A stretch of 64,000 nucleotides of DNA from a virus. Where the stretch lies: the IMG/VR virus record IMGVR_UViG_3300027763_002006, positions 1 through 64,000 of that record; one strand, 5' to 3'. The notes below the pieces were generated by a model that was given only the letters and a program-made list of their open reading frames with translations, ran no database searches and had not been told where the DNA came from. A program made the position numbers and the translations under genes. Below are positions 48,856 through 56,774 of the stretch, piece by piece (positions within the stretch are counted from its first letter, which is position 1; every line of letters starts with the position of its first letter).

Positions 48856-50943
48856 TTAAAGAGTTGTATAACCCCAATTTACAATTTGACTGGCTCCGCT
48901 ATTGTTAGTAATACCAAATGTAAATACATTGGCAGTCGTAGTACTAACTACAGCATTACTAATAGTGTTCACAGTTCCAACAAACTGCGTAGGTATTGCT
49001 GTAAGCACCAATGCATTACCGGCTGCATAATACCAACCATAACTACTGCCTATTACTGGTACATTGGTATTTGTAACAACCGCTGTAGCAGTATATGTAA
49101 CAATACCATTTGGAATATTTCCTCTAACCCATATTGAGTAAGTACCATTTATCGGTACTGTAAGACTCACTGTGTTAGCGCCAGGTGATAATGTCCAAGA
49201 CCCTGTTGTTTGTGTAGCGACTTTCGAAAGTTGGCTACCATCACCTACAAATTTAACTGTTGATGCCGTTTGCGTAATACTACCAATGTTTGTGCCAGCC
49301 GCATTAAGGAAGTTAATGGCAGTAGTGTTATCATTGGTCGGTTGCAGAGTTATACCATGTTGGGTACCGGCACCCAAATATTTGACCCCCAATTCTGAGT
49401 AATAATTGGTCACTTGTGAATATCCGCCTAATAGACTAACACCGCTCACGGCCAAGGATGACAGTGTGCCTACTGAAGTTAAACTACTGGCAGTTACACC
49501 GCTGGCCAATGTTGTACCAGTTAAATTTGCGGCTGCAACTGGTCCAGTGTCTCCTGTGTCGCCTTTTACACCTTGAATACCTTGTGCGCCTGTATCGCCA
49601 GTATCACCCTTTGCTCCGGCAGGTCCTTGAATGCCTTGCGGCCCTTGAGCACCAGCAGGCCCAGTATCGCCTTTGGCTCCGGGTATGCCTTGTGCGCCAT
49701 CTGCTCCAGGAAGTCCTTGTGCGCCTGTATCACCCTTGGGGCCTTGCTCGCCGGTATCACCTGTGTCGCCTTTGGCTCCTGTATCGCCAGTATCCCCTTT
49801 AGGGCCTTGTGCGCCATCTGCTCCAGGAAGTCCTTGTTCGCCGGTATCTCCCTTATCGCCTTTTGGTCCAGCAGGTCCTTGTTCACCCGTAGTTCCAGTG
49901 CCGACGGGATCTCCGTCAAATTCACCACCAGCTGTTATTAATTCAGAGCTACCATAATCTTCAGAATCGGATCCACTGCTTTCGAAATCAGTGCCACCAT
50001 CAAAATCGATATCACTCCAGTTACTTGCGCCTAAATTTAATAAGTCATCTATATCATTTAGTTGATTAATATCAGATGGAATTACAGGTTTATTTGTTAA
50101 GTCAGTATAACTACCACTAGTTGCTACAGTGGCCAATATTGGTTTATTTAACAAATTATTATAGTCTGTTGTACCTTCTGGACCCGTATCGCCTTTTAAT
50201 CCTCGTTCTCCAGTGTCACCTTTGGCTCCAGGAAGTCCTCTATCACCGGTATCTCCCTTTAATCCTCTTTCGCCAATATCCCCTTTAGGTCCGGCAGGCC
50301 CTTGTTCGCCAGTATCCCCTTTGTCGCCTTTTGGACCACTAAACAATGTTGGTTTGTTCTTGATATAATCTAATGCCGCAGTATTTGCTTGGGTCCAATC
50401 ACTTTGTACTTGTGCGGCTGGTATAATCGGCGGGTTAGTTAAGTCAGCGTAACTACCCGAAAATAGTGTCGGCTTATCAGTTAAATCATTATAACTAGTA
50501 ACAATGTTACTTGTTGCTTGATCTACATATTGTTTTGTAGCGGCACCTAAATTGCTGGTCGGATCAGCATTTAATATCAATGAACCGGTCATTGTGCCGC
50601 CTGCAATAGACAATTTTCCTGCTATACTAGTTACAACTGTGCTGCCGAAATTTGAATCATTGTTTAAAGCAGCGGCCAATTCATTCAATGTGTCTAATGA
50701 ATTAGGAGCACTATTAATTAAATTATTAATACCAAGCGTGACTCTAGCATCTGTTCTTTGGTTGGTAAAAAATAGATTATTAAAGCCTTCTAATATATCG
50801 TCGGTGCTAGCGGGCGCGGCTGTTTCCCCCTGTGGGCCTTGTGGACCTGGGACACCGGATAAACCACGTTCACCCCTTGGACCTTGTAATCCGATATCAC
50901 CCTTTGGGCCTCTTAGATAAGTGCTTTTTGTTATTAATGACAT
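48856..50943 (-). CDS. Collagen-like tail fibre
   Basis: A 695-residue fibre. It begins with Gly-X-Y triplets (GPKGDIGLQGPRGERG), then the fibre module LNELAAALNNDSNFGSTV, then KPTLFSG units, a second and a long third collagen-like block (residues about 205-245 and 350-480, triplets such as GPKGDTGDTG), and a C-terminal domain of about 190 residues with LTVPINGTYSIWVRG, a probable lectin or jelly-roll tip. It shares the LNELA and K-P-T-L-F modules with the 19877 and 39679 fibres. A late promoter and AGGAA precede it. Confidence 0.83.
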   Translation of the reverse strand: MSLITKSTYLRGPKGDIGLQGPRGERGLSGVPGPQGPQGETAAPASTDDILEGFNNLFFTNQRTDARVTLGINNLINSAPNSLDTLNELAAALNNDSNFGSTVVTSIAGKLSIAGGTMTGSLILNADPTSNLGAATKQYVDQATSNIVTSYNDLTDKPTLFSGSYADLTNPPIIPAAQVQSDWTQANTAALDYIKNKPTLFSGPKGDKGDTGEQGPAGPKGDIGERGLKGDTGDRGLPGAKGDTGERGLKGDTGPEGTTDYNNLLNKPILATVATSGSYTDLTNKPVIPSDINQLNDIDDLLNLGASNWSDIDFDGGTDFESSGSDSEDYGSSELITAGGEFDGDPVGTGTTGEQGPAGPKGDKGDTGEQGLPGADGAQGPKGDTGDTGAKGDTGDTGEQGPKGDTGAQGLPGADGAQGIPGAKGDTGPAGAQGPQGIQGPAGAKGDTGDTGAQGIQGVKGDTGDTGPVAAANLTGTTLASGVTASSLTSVGTLSSLAVSGVSLLGGYSQVTNYYSELGVKYLGAGTQHGITLQPTNDNTTAINFLNAAGTNIGSITQTASTVKFVGDGSQLSKVATQTTGSWTLSPGANTVSLTVPINGTYSIWVRGNIPNGIVTYTATAVVTNTNVPVIGSSYGWYYAAGNALVLTAIPTQFVGTVNTISNAVVSTTTANVFTFGITNNSGASQIVNWGYTTL

Positions 50944-50961
50944 AAGTATTCCTAGTTCTAG

Positions 50962-50969
50962 TATTTACC
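50962..50969 (-). promoter_or_regulatory. Late promoter of the collagen-like fibre gene
   Basis: Minus-strand GGTAAATA, then 18 bases including AGGAA and the ATG. It is divergent from the phoH late promoter 40 bases away. Confidence 0.55.
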
Positions 50970-51008
50970 GTTTTTAAACATATAAACCAACCAAAACTAT
51001 GATATAGG

Positions 51009-51015
51009 TTAAATA
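51009..51015 (+). promoter_or_regulatory. Plus-strand late promoter of phoH
   Basis: TTAAATA followed by CTTTT, placing the expected transcript start at G51021, exactly the first base of the left arm of the inverted repeat around phoH. Confidence 0.6.
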
Positions 51016-51020
51016 CTTTT

Positions 51021-51046
51021 GTGGACAAACTAACCCCAAGTCTAAC
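51021..51046 (+). repeat. Left arm of inverted repeat enclosing phoH
   Basis: Contains GTGGAC, TA, CCCCAAGT and TAAC in order, complementary to 51814-51833 over 20 base pairs with three small bulges on this side only. It begins at the predicted 5' end of the mRNA. Confidence 0.75.
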
Positions 51047-51074
51047 TAATCAAATCCAAATTGGAGGTATTAGA

Positions 51075-51800
51075 ATGACGAAACAAAGACAAAAACGTGT
51101 TCAACCACAAGAACACGCATCTGTTCTGCACATTGAAAAGTTCCGCAAGGAACGTAGTAGACAAGTAGAAATCCTGCCTAAGAATATTAGACAAGAAGAC
51201 TACCTTGCGCTGTTAGAAGATCAACGAAAAAGTATTGTATTTGCAGTGGGTCCTGCCGGAACGGGTAAGACTCTATTAGCTTGTATGATGGCTATTCGCG
51301 AACTAAAAGCTGGCAGAATTGAAAAGATTATTATTACAAGACCAGCAGTCAGCGTTGACGAACAACACGGCTTTTTGCCTGGCACATTAATCGAAAAGAT
51401 GGCTCCGTGGACTCGACCTATATTCGACGTATTCGAAGAATATTGGGCTCCGAAATACATAGAGAATATGATCGAGGAGAATGTAATCGAGGTAGCTCCT
51501 TTAGCCTACATGAGGGGAAGAACATTTAAAAAATCAATCATTCTAGCAGACGAAATGCAGAACGCTACACCAAGTCAAATGAAAATGCTTTTGACACGTA
51601 TTGGCAATGAAAGTAGAATCTTTGCAACGGGCGACTTGGCCCAGCACGATCGCGGTTTTGAAGAAAACGGATTAAGAGATTTTACTGCTCGCCTAAAGAA
51701 ATCATCGAGTAAGATGATTGGTGTAGTAGAATTCGAGCGATGTGACGTAGAACGTCACGCCGCAGTAGCTGAGGTATTAAAGATTTACGGTGAAGAGTAA
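51075..51800 (+). CDS. phoH: PhoH-like P-loop ATPase
   Basis: A 241-residue PhoH-family protein (helicase/ATPase fold, common phage accessory gene). Walker A VFAVGPAGTGKTLLACMM lies near residue 56, then ITRPAVSVDEQHGFLPG, Walker B IILADEMQNATPSQMKM near 155, sensor ATGDLAQHD and an Arg-rich end. The ATG is preferred over an upstream in-frame start because GGAGG lies 7 bases before it. It is a lone plus-strand gene between minus-strand genes. Role in infection is not known; suggested links are phosphate stress and RNA metabolism. Confidence 0.93.
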   Translation: MTKQRQKRVQPQEHASVLHIEKFRKERSRQVEILPKNIRQEDYLALLEDQRKSIVFAVGPAGTGKTLLACMMAIRELKAGRIEKIIITRPAVSVDEQHGFLPGTLIEKMAPWTRPIFDVFEEYWAPKYIENMIEENVIEVAPLAYMRGRTFKKSIILADEMQNATPSQMKMLLTRIGNESRIFATGDLAQHDRGFEENGLRDFTARLKKSSSKMIGVVEFERCDVERHAAVAEVLKIYGEE

Positions 51801-51813
51801 ATTGTAAGTAATA

Positions 51814-51833
51814 GTTAACTTGGGGTAGTCCAC
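51814..51833 (+). repeat. Right arm of inverted repeat enclosing phoH
   Basis: Complementary to 51021-51046. It lies 13 bases after the phoH stop and is followed by TTTACTTT, so the paired ends could act as a terminator-like or end-sealing structure. Confidence 0.75.
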
Positions 51834-51839
51834 TTTACT

Positions 51840-52781
51840 TTATAATCCGCGGCGCATTCGGTCTAGTTTGACAATAGTAGCACTTAAATTGATTTCAGGG
51901 TCAGCACACAAACTATGATTCACCATGCCTTCTTTAATGATGATAATGGCAGCGTCTTGTGTGTCTTCATCATCACCCCAGAACGCTAAATTACGATACA
52001 AGAACTTGTAAACTTCTTCGTATTCTTCCAACGTAATCTTTTTACAGATCATTTCACGTGCTTGTCTAACTTTTCCGTTTTGGAACAGCGCAATGGCTTC
52101 CAACTTCCATTCACTGCTATCTGTGCCCTGTCCAGCCACTGGCATTTCCAATTTACCACTTCTGCTGTATTGTTGTGCTGTGTTAATTGCTTTACGCAGA
52201 TCCGGATATGTTGCTTTGACAAAACTTGTCAATGTATCAACATCAAAGTCACAGCCTTCATCAGCAAGAATCTGTCCCAGTCGTACTGTAAAGTCTGTTT
52301 CATCCAAGTTGTTAAAACTAAACCCTTGACAACGACTGTGCAACGCTGGCATGATCTTGTGTGGCAAATTGCAAGTTAGAATGAAACGTGCCACATTACT
52401 GTACTGCTCTAACATACCACGCAACACACCCTGAGCACTAGGACTTAGATAGTCTGCTTCGTCAAGAATAATAACACGGAAGTCGCCAAAGCTCATACTA
52501 CGACAAAAGTTACCAACTTTATCACGCAGGTTATCAACACCAGTTTCGTGACTGGCATTAATAAACATAATATCTGCTTTTTGTACTTCTAGTTCATTGC
52601 ATAGAACTTTGGCCAGTGTAGTTTTACCTGTGCCTGGAGGTCCGCTTAATAGCAAATGCGGAATGCTTTTGTCTTTAACCCAGCCTTCGACCATGAGTTT
52701 TTGGCTGGGATTAATCCAAACATAGTCTTTAATGGAGGCAGGTCTATATTTCTCAACCCAGAGATAGTTTTGTGTAGTCAT
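51840..52781 (-). CDS. 44: Sliding-clamp loader large subunit, gp44-type
   Basis: A 313-residue AAA+ protein of the gp44/RFC type that loads the sliding clamp at primer ends. Walker A LLLSGPPGTGKTTLAKVL is near residue 45-62, Walker B VIILDEADYLSPSAQ near 105 (D-E-A-D variant), sensor 1 FILTCNLPHKI, and the S-R-C motif LHSRCQGF (arginine finger). Length matches T4 gp44 (319). It is read from a consensus sigma70 promoter with the -10 box 6 bases before the ATG, so its mRNA should be leaderless. No gp62 or clamp (gp45) gene is obvious in this window. Confidence 0.94.
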   Translation of the reverse strand: MTTQNYLWVEKYRPASIKDYVWINPSQKLMVEGWVKDKSIPHLLLSGPPGTGKTTLAKVLCNELEVQKADIMFINASHETGVDNLRDKVGNFCRSMSFGDFRVIILDEADYLSPSAQGVLRGMLEQYSNVARFILTCNLPHKIMPALHSRCQGFSFNNLDETDFTVRLGQILADEGCDFDVDTLTSFVKATYPDLRKAINTAQQYSRSGKLEMPVAGQGTDSSEWKLEAIALFQNGKVRQAREMICKKITLEEYEEVYKFLYRNLAFWGDDEDTQDAAIIIIKEGMVNHSLCADPEINLSATIVKLDRMRRGL

Positions 52782-52787
52782 AGTATT

Positions 52788-52816
52788 ATTATATACTAAG
52801 CCCTGACGAATGTCAA
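52788..52816 (-). promoter_or_regulatory. Sigma70 early promoter of gene 44, predicted leaderless
   Basis: Minus-strand TTGACA, 17 bases, TATAAT, then AATACT and the ATG: the A of the start codon is at the ideal +1 position. Confidence 0.88.
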
Positions 52817-52819
52817 GAC

Positions 52820-53191
52820 TTATCTTGCGCCAAAGTCTTCGGCTCGGTGAGCAGGACTGCTCGTATCAAATCCTTCACCAAACATCATGTCATCAGGCTT
52901 ATGATCTGATACCATAAGGATGCCGTTTGGATCAATCTTTTGGAATTTAAACTTTTCACCATGCTCATCTTTAATTTCAATGGTCATAGTCCAACGTCCG
53001 TGTTCGCAGAGAATCCAGTCATCGACTTTGACGTCTGTGATGTCTTCTGCTACTTGCCATACTCGGCCCCAGCGAGGGCGAATACCTTCCATTTTACCGT
53101 TATCGTCTTTGAGTACGATACCGCCTTTAGTCACACGTTCGCCCTGTTCTAGTACGGCAAAAATATTACCTGGTAATGGTCTAACCTTCAT
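52820..53191 (-). CDS. GroES/gp31-type co-chaperonin
   Basis: A 123-residue Cpn10-like protein: MKVRPLPGNIFAVLEQ, then TKGGIVLKDDNGKMEGIRP (mobile-loop region ending in a hydrophobic patch) and GRVWQVAEDITDVKVDDWIL. T4 gp31 replaces GroES so that GroEL can fold the large capsid protein; this one may do the same. The C-terminal 30 residues are an acidic tail. Length is slightly above that of gp31 (111). It overlaps the upstream gene by one base. Confidence 0.85.
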   Translation of the reverse strand: MKVRPLPGNIFAVLEQGERVTKGGIVLKDDNGKMEGIRPRWGRVWQVAEDITDVKVDDWILCEHGRWTMTIEIKDEHGEKFKFQKIDPNGILMVSDHKPDDMMFGEGFDTSSPAHRAEDFGAR

Positions 53192-53571
53192 TATAGTTCC
53201 TTGCTAATATTGTTAAAATCAAAATCTAATGGCTTAGAAGGCGCAACAGCATCTTCTTTAGTTTGAATCTCTACACTGCCGTCTGCATATGTTATTTCAA
53301 CACGGCCAACACCATCAGCGCCTACGATATCCTTGCGGCTGATTTCCTGCTCCATGGGATTAATCTTCACTGTTTTACTGGCCGGTCTTTTGTTATTATT
53401 ATAAACAGCGTTTGTTATTTCTTTCGAATTGGCAACAATTTTGCCTCCTCGGCCTAGTAAATCTCCCTGAGCATTTCTATTAGAGTTCCCAACAGCAGTT
53501 GTCTGTCCTTTATCTGAGACAAAACCTTGCATATTAAATTCTCTACCTCTGGCTGTTCTATGATTACTCAT
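53191..53571 (-). CDS. Hypothetical T4-like phage protein
   Basis: A 126-residue protein with a conserved-looking N-terminus NHRTARGREFNMQGFVSDKG, then DLLGRGGKIVANS, and a mid-part VGRVEITYADGSVEI. It is polar and partly disordered. Located between the co-chaperonin and the DnaE-like fragment in a tight operon. I do not recognise a function. Confidence 0.55.
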   Translation of the reverse strand: MSNHRTARGREFNMQGFVSDKGQTTAVGNSNRNAQGDLLGRGGKIVANSKEITNAVYNNNKRPASKTVKINPMEQEISRKDIVGADGVGRVEITYADGSVEIQTKEDAVAPSKPLDFDFNNISKEL

Positions 53572-54047
53572 TTTAAAAATTCCTTGATATCTAAATTATA
53601 TTTAATGCTATCTATACGATGCACTTTAAGTAAATATAATACATAACTTGCAATACTACTACCTCGGCCGACACCATAGACAATATTGTTTTTTCTTACT
53701 GTGTCGATAAAATAAACTAAAAATCTTAATAGATCAGTTAAGTTTCTTTTTTCAAATTCATCTAATTCTAAATTAACTCTTGCCAACTGCATATTACTCA
53801 ACGTATAGTTAGATTCTATATGTTGTCTAATATCGAGTCTGCGATACTCTTCGGGCATATTCCAAGTTATATCTTCTGTGGAACTGTCTAACTCGAATGG
53901 ATTTTTAATTCCATACGATTTACAAGTTGATTCAAATATTTTAAAACTTTGAACATTTCGAGGAAGAATTTTTGCTTGTCTATTCAACAGCATTAATTCA
54001 ATGATGTCATCTTCTTCAACGTACATATTACCTTTATTGTCTAACAT
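53568..54047 (-). CDS. DNA polymerase III alpha (DnaE)-like fragment without catalytic triad
   Basis: A 159-residue protein whose C-terminal 45 residues, NIVYGVGRGSSIASYVLYLL followed by IDSIKYNLDIKEFLK, match the DnaE palm segment V-G-P-G-R-G-S-A-A-G-S-L-V-A-Y...D-P-I-K-Y-x-L-x-x-E-R-F-L. The protein stops just before the D-x-D-x-D-F catalytic motif. The rest resembles the helices preceding that segment. It cannot be a polymerase alone. It may be a structural module that binds DNA or a polymerase partner, or a decaying gene. Confidence 0.6.
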   Translation of the reverse strand: MLDNKGNMYVEEDDIIELMLLNRQAKILPRNVQSFKIFESTCKSYGIKNPFELDSSTEDITWNMPEEYRRLDIRQHIESNYTLSNMQLARVNLELDEFEKRNLTDLLRFLVYFIDTVRKNNIVYGVGRGSSIASYVLYLLKVHRIDSIKYNLDIKEFLK

Positions 54048-54274
54048 TATCCGATGCTGATAAAACTACCAAAATCATTGTCTTTGCCTGTGCCAGCAGC
54101 CTGCTTGGCTCTAATGTCTTGTTGTGCAAATTGCACTTCGTCTAACATATATGTCAGCTGACTGATGATACCTTCACTGGCACCTGCACGGCGTGCAACG
54201 TTCATCTTTTTAAGAATCTCACGTTCACGTTCAATCAAATCATTTAATTGTTTGTTTAAATCAGGTTCAGTCAT
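54047..54274 (-). CDS. Small coiled-coil protein
   Basis: A 75-residue protein almost entirely helical (LNKQLNDLIEREREILKK, then GIISQLTYMLDEVQFAQQD) with a disordered end. Helical hairpins of this size occur near replication and Fe-S genes of phages without known roles. It overlaps the next SufA-like gene's stop by 8 bases and the DnaE-like gene by one. Confidence 0.55.
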   Translation of the reverse strand: MTEPDLNKQLNDLIEREREILKKMNVARRAGASEGIISQLTYMLDEVQFAQQDIRAKQAAGTGKDNDFGSFISIG

Positions 54275-54596
54275 TTTTAAAGTTCACGCTTTCGCCGCAA
54301 CCACATGCATAAGCAACGTTGGGATTGTTCAAAACTAATCTAGAATTAAATCCAGTTTTTTCAATCTCTACTACGCTGTCTATGATATGCGGCACAATAG
54401 ACTTATTGTACACTATACTATGAGTGTCGTCAAGCTCTATTACTTCACCGTAGGCATCAGAAATAGGTGTCCAGGTATACATGTATCCGTTACAACCCTG
54501 AGCCTCTAAACCAAGCCGAACTGCGGGCATGTTGGACCGATCCAACATGTCAATAATATGCTTCTTGGCTTCGTCGGTGACAGTAAGAACTATCAT
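54267..54596 (-). CDS. A-type Fe-S carrier (SufA/ErpA/IscA)
   Basis: A 109-residue A-type carrier protein that receives Fe-S clusters from the scaffold and passes them to apoproteins. Signature residues: GLEAQGCNGYMY (first Cys of the family's G-x-x-x-x-G-C) and the C-terminal YACGCGESVNF with the paired cysteines C-x-C. Length is normal. It is the last gene of the SUF set read from the right. Confidence 0.92.
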   Translation of the reverse strand: MIVLTVTDEAKKHIIDMLDRSNMPAVRLGLEAQGCNGYMYTWTPISDAYGEVIELDDTHSIVYNKSIVPHIIDSVVEIEKTGFNSRLVLNNPNVAYACGCGESVNFKND

Positions 54597-54922
54597 ACTT
54601 TTGCTAGTACTGTTACTAATTCTTCTTTAGTGCTACGTGCTTTAACTTCGACACCATGCTTAGTAATAAGTTCCATTAGTTCAGCTTTGGTCATTTTAGT
54701 CAAGTCGGCTTTTTTATATTTTGCTTTAACTGTAACTGGAGCAGTTTCAATTGCCATTTGTACTACTTCGGCTGGAGCAACTGCTTCTGGAGCAACATAC
54801 ACGGCTTCAGTGCCAATAGCAACATTTGTCATTGCAGGTTGTGCTTCGACCTTATAAGGAGCGGCTTCTGCCACTGCTGTATCACTCTTGCCAGTGATCC
54901 AGGCTAGAATTTTCTTGATCAT
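54593..54922 (-). CDS. SAP/HeH-like domain protein
   Basis: A 109-residue protein with an Ala/Val/Pro-rich middle (EAVYVAPEAVAPAEVVQ) and a C-terminal helix-extended-helix: LTKMTKAELMELITKHG, then ARSTKEELVTVL. Such SAP/HeH motifs often bind DNA or RNA. The N-terminus MIKKILAWITGK is a short amphipathic helix. It is inserted between the SufT-like and SufA-like genes, overlapping both, so it travels with the Fe-S genes; its link to that pathway is unknown. Confidence 0.55.
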   Translation of the reverse strand: MIKKILAWITGKSDTAVAEAAPYKVEAQPAMTNVAIGTEAVYVAPEAVAPAEVVQMAIETAPVTVKAKYKKADLTKMTKAELMELITKHGVEVKARSTKEELVTVLAKV

Positions 54923-55241
54923 AATCGTACATTCCCATTTCTAATCTTGCCTCTTCGGATACTCTGTCAGGAGTCCACGGAGGATCAAACACTACTTCTA
55001 CTGAAATAGTTCTCGTAGTATTTAACTCTTCGAGAGCATTTTCTACTACAACCTGCACCTGTGCTGGAATTTCTTCTGCACTGGGACAAAATGCTGATGT
55101 CAGTGTCATTAAAATTTCAACACTGACATCATCAACATCAATTTTATAAATCAATCCCAAATCATAGATATTCACTGGGATTTCTGGATCATATACTGTT
55201 TTTAAACCAGCGATAATACCTTGTTCAATTTGTTCGTTCAT
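54882..55241 (-). CDS. sufT: SufT/MIP18-family (DUF59) Fe-S assembly protein
   Basis: A 119-residue protein of the DUF59 family that helps mature Fe-S proteins. Visible: GLKTVYDPEIPVNIYDLGLIY (the D-P-E-I-x-x-x-I-x-D-L-G core), MTLTSAFCPSAEEIP with the reactive Cys, and VVFDPPWTPDRVSEEAR (P-P-W-x-x-x-x-x-S). It is a full-length family member. It overlaps SufE upstream by ATGA. Confidence 0.92.
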   Translation of the reverse strand: MNEQIEQGIIAGLKTVYDPEIPVNIYDLGLIYKIDVDDVSVEILMTLTSAFCPSAEEIPAQVQVVVENALEELNTTRTISVEVVFDPPWTPDRVSEEARLEMGMYDYDQENSSLDHWQE

Positions 55242-55615
55242 AATGTTTTAATCTTTGCTATTAAGTTAGCAACACCATTTTGTCGTCCCATACTCAGTAG
55301 TGGCGCAAGTCCGATGTCTGTAAGAGTATTTAAACTAAAATCCAGTTGTTGTCGTTCACTGGCTTGATTATACCAATCACAGATCATACAAGCCATGCCA
55401 TTAACAATACTACTCTTACCCCATGCGGCAATACGTCCCGATTCTTCCCTGGCTAACCATAACGGACTAGTACAGCCTTTTACCAATGTTTGGTCTGTGT
55501 GATATTTGTGTGCTAGACCCACAGTGCCTGCGCCGTAGTCGATGATCCATTCGTACTTGTCCATGGCATCATCTAATTCAAATAAATCTTTAAACATGTT
55601 TTGAAAGTCTTGCAT
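55238..55615 (-). CDS. sufE: SufE sulfur-transfer protein
   Basis: A 125-residue SufE that takes persulfide sulfur from SufS and hands it to SufB. Motifs: YEWIIDYGAG near the start, LVKGCTSPLWL with the sulfur-accepting Cys near residue 48, and MACMICDWYNQAS in the helical part. Slightly shorter than E. coli SufE (138). It begins inside the end of sufS (26-base overlap), consistent with the paired function. Confidence 0.92.
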   Translation of the reverse strand: MQDFQNMFKDLFELDDAMDKYEWIIDYGAGTVGLAHKYHTDQTLVKGCTSPLWLAREESGRIAAWGKSSIVNGMACMICDWYNQASERQQLDFSLNTLTDIGLAPLLSMGRQNGVANLIAKIKTL

Positions 55616-56774
55616 GTATCTCCCCTAGGCTGTCAAATGCTTGTTCTATTTCTTGTCTGGTAGTATAACAAGCCCAACTAAGTCTTAACAGGCCATTGTT
55701 ACTAATTTGTGCTATCAGTGGTTCTGCACACAATTTTCCACTGCGAATCATAATGTTCTTGGCATCCAGCATCATTGTATAATCTTCTACTTCGCCAACA
55801 ACCGGATCTAAGCAGATTAGTCCGGAGTCTGTTCGACTAGCCGGAGTAAATTGTGCCAAGGATATGTGGTCGTTGGTAATTCTAGCAAGTCCGATATCAT
55901 GAGATTCTATTTCATCGTGATGTTCGATTAACCAATTAACGAGTTTAGGCAGTGTGCAAATAGCCGCAAGATTCTGTGTACCACTTTCAAACTTGCCGGC
56001 ATTGGTTTGCCAAGTCACTGAATCCACGCTTACACTGGTAACTGTGCCGCCGCCCGGACGTACTGGATTGAAATTTAGCCACACTGGATCTATCAGCAAA
56101 CATCCCAGGCCCATAGGTCCGTAAACTTTGTGCCAACTCCAAGCAACAAAGTCGAATCCACTGATGTCTATTCTACGCTTACTAACGATTTGACTAGCGT
56201 CAATTACACTCACTGCCGCAACATCCAGGGCAATCTTTTTAATTCCATCTAAATCGTTGACCAGTCCAAGGACATTGCTAACAGCATTTACAGCAATGAC
56301 TTTTGCCACGGCCATTGGTTCTGCTTTAATTTTTGTTTTTAAATCATTTAAATCTAAACGGCCATCTTTGTCTAACTCAATGAAAACAACTCGCCATTTA
56401 GCATTACCAGACTGTGTCCAGGGCAAGATTAAACTGTGATGACTATCAATGCCAACAAATACTACACCGGATGACATTGCACTCATAATCATTGACGCGG
56501 CATCATTCAATCCCTGTGTCGTGCCACTGTTAAACACAATACGCTGTTCGGGTTTGTTAATGTTTAACCATTTACCTATGAGTTCTTTGCTAGATTGATA
56601 TTGTTGGTCAACATAAGTGCCCATGCTATTGCCGCTTCGATGTGCATTGCTTTTATTACTCAACATAAAGTCTTGCATATCTTCGACAACGGTGTACAAT
56701 GTTTGACTTGTGGCTGCACTGTCAAGATAAATTATATCTTGTCTACGTTTGAAGAAAGGAAAATATTCACGCAT
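55590..56774 (-). CDS. sufS: SufS cysteine desulfurase
   Basis: A 394-residue PLP enzyme that takes sulfur from cysteine. It has IYLDSAATSQTL at the start, VFNSGTTQGLN, VIDASQIVSKRRIDI, the PLP-binding Lys in FVAWSWHKVYGPMGLG near residue 220, and the catalytic Cys in IMIRSGKLCAEPL near residue 350. Its length is like SufS (about 406), so it is full-length and probably active. It overlaps SufD-like upstream by 8 bases and sufE downstream. Confidence 0.95.
   Translation of the reverse strand: MREYFPFFKRRQDIIYLDSAATSQTLYTVVEDMQDFMLSNKSNAHRSGNSMGTYVDQQYQSSKELIGKWLNINKPEQRIVFNSGTTQGLNDAASMIMSAMSSGVVFVGIDSHHSLILPWTQSGNAKWRVVFIELDKDGRLDLNDLKTKIKAEPMAVAKVIAVNAVSNVLGLVNDLDGIKKIALDVAAVSVIDASQIVSKRRIDISGFDFVAWSWHKVYGPMGLGCLLIDPVWLNFNPVRPGGGTVTSVSVDSVTWQTNAGKFESGTQNLAAICTLPKLVNWLIEHHDEIESHDIGLARITNDHISLAQFTPASRTDSGLICLDPVVGEVEDYTMMLDAKNIMIRSGKLCAEPLIAQISNNGLLRLSWACYTTRQEIEQAFDSLGEIHARLSKHV

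Noticed and set aside
49560-49870. Possible CRISPR-like repeat array
   Set aside because: Repeats are short imperfect in-frame Gly-X-Y units without constant repeat length or unique spacers; the same holds for 20076-20340 and 61890-62570.
49566-49941. Frames on both strands in the collagen-like region
   Set aside because: Produced by the short-period Gly-X-Y repeats of the fibre gene.
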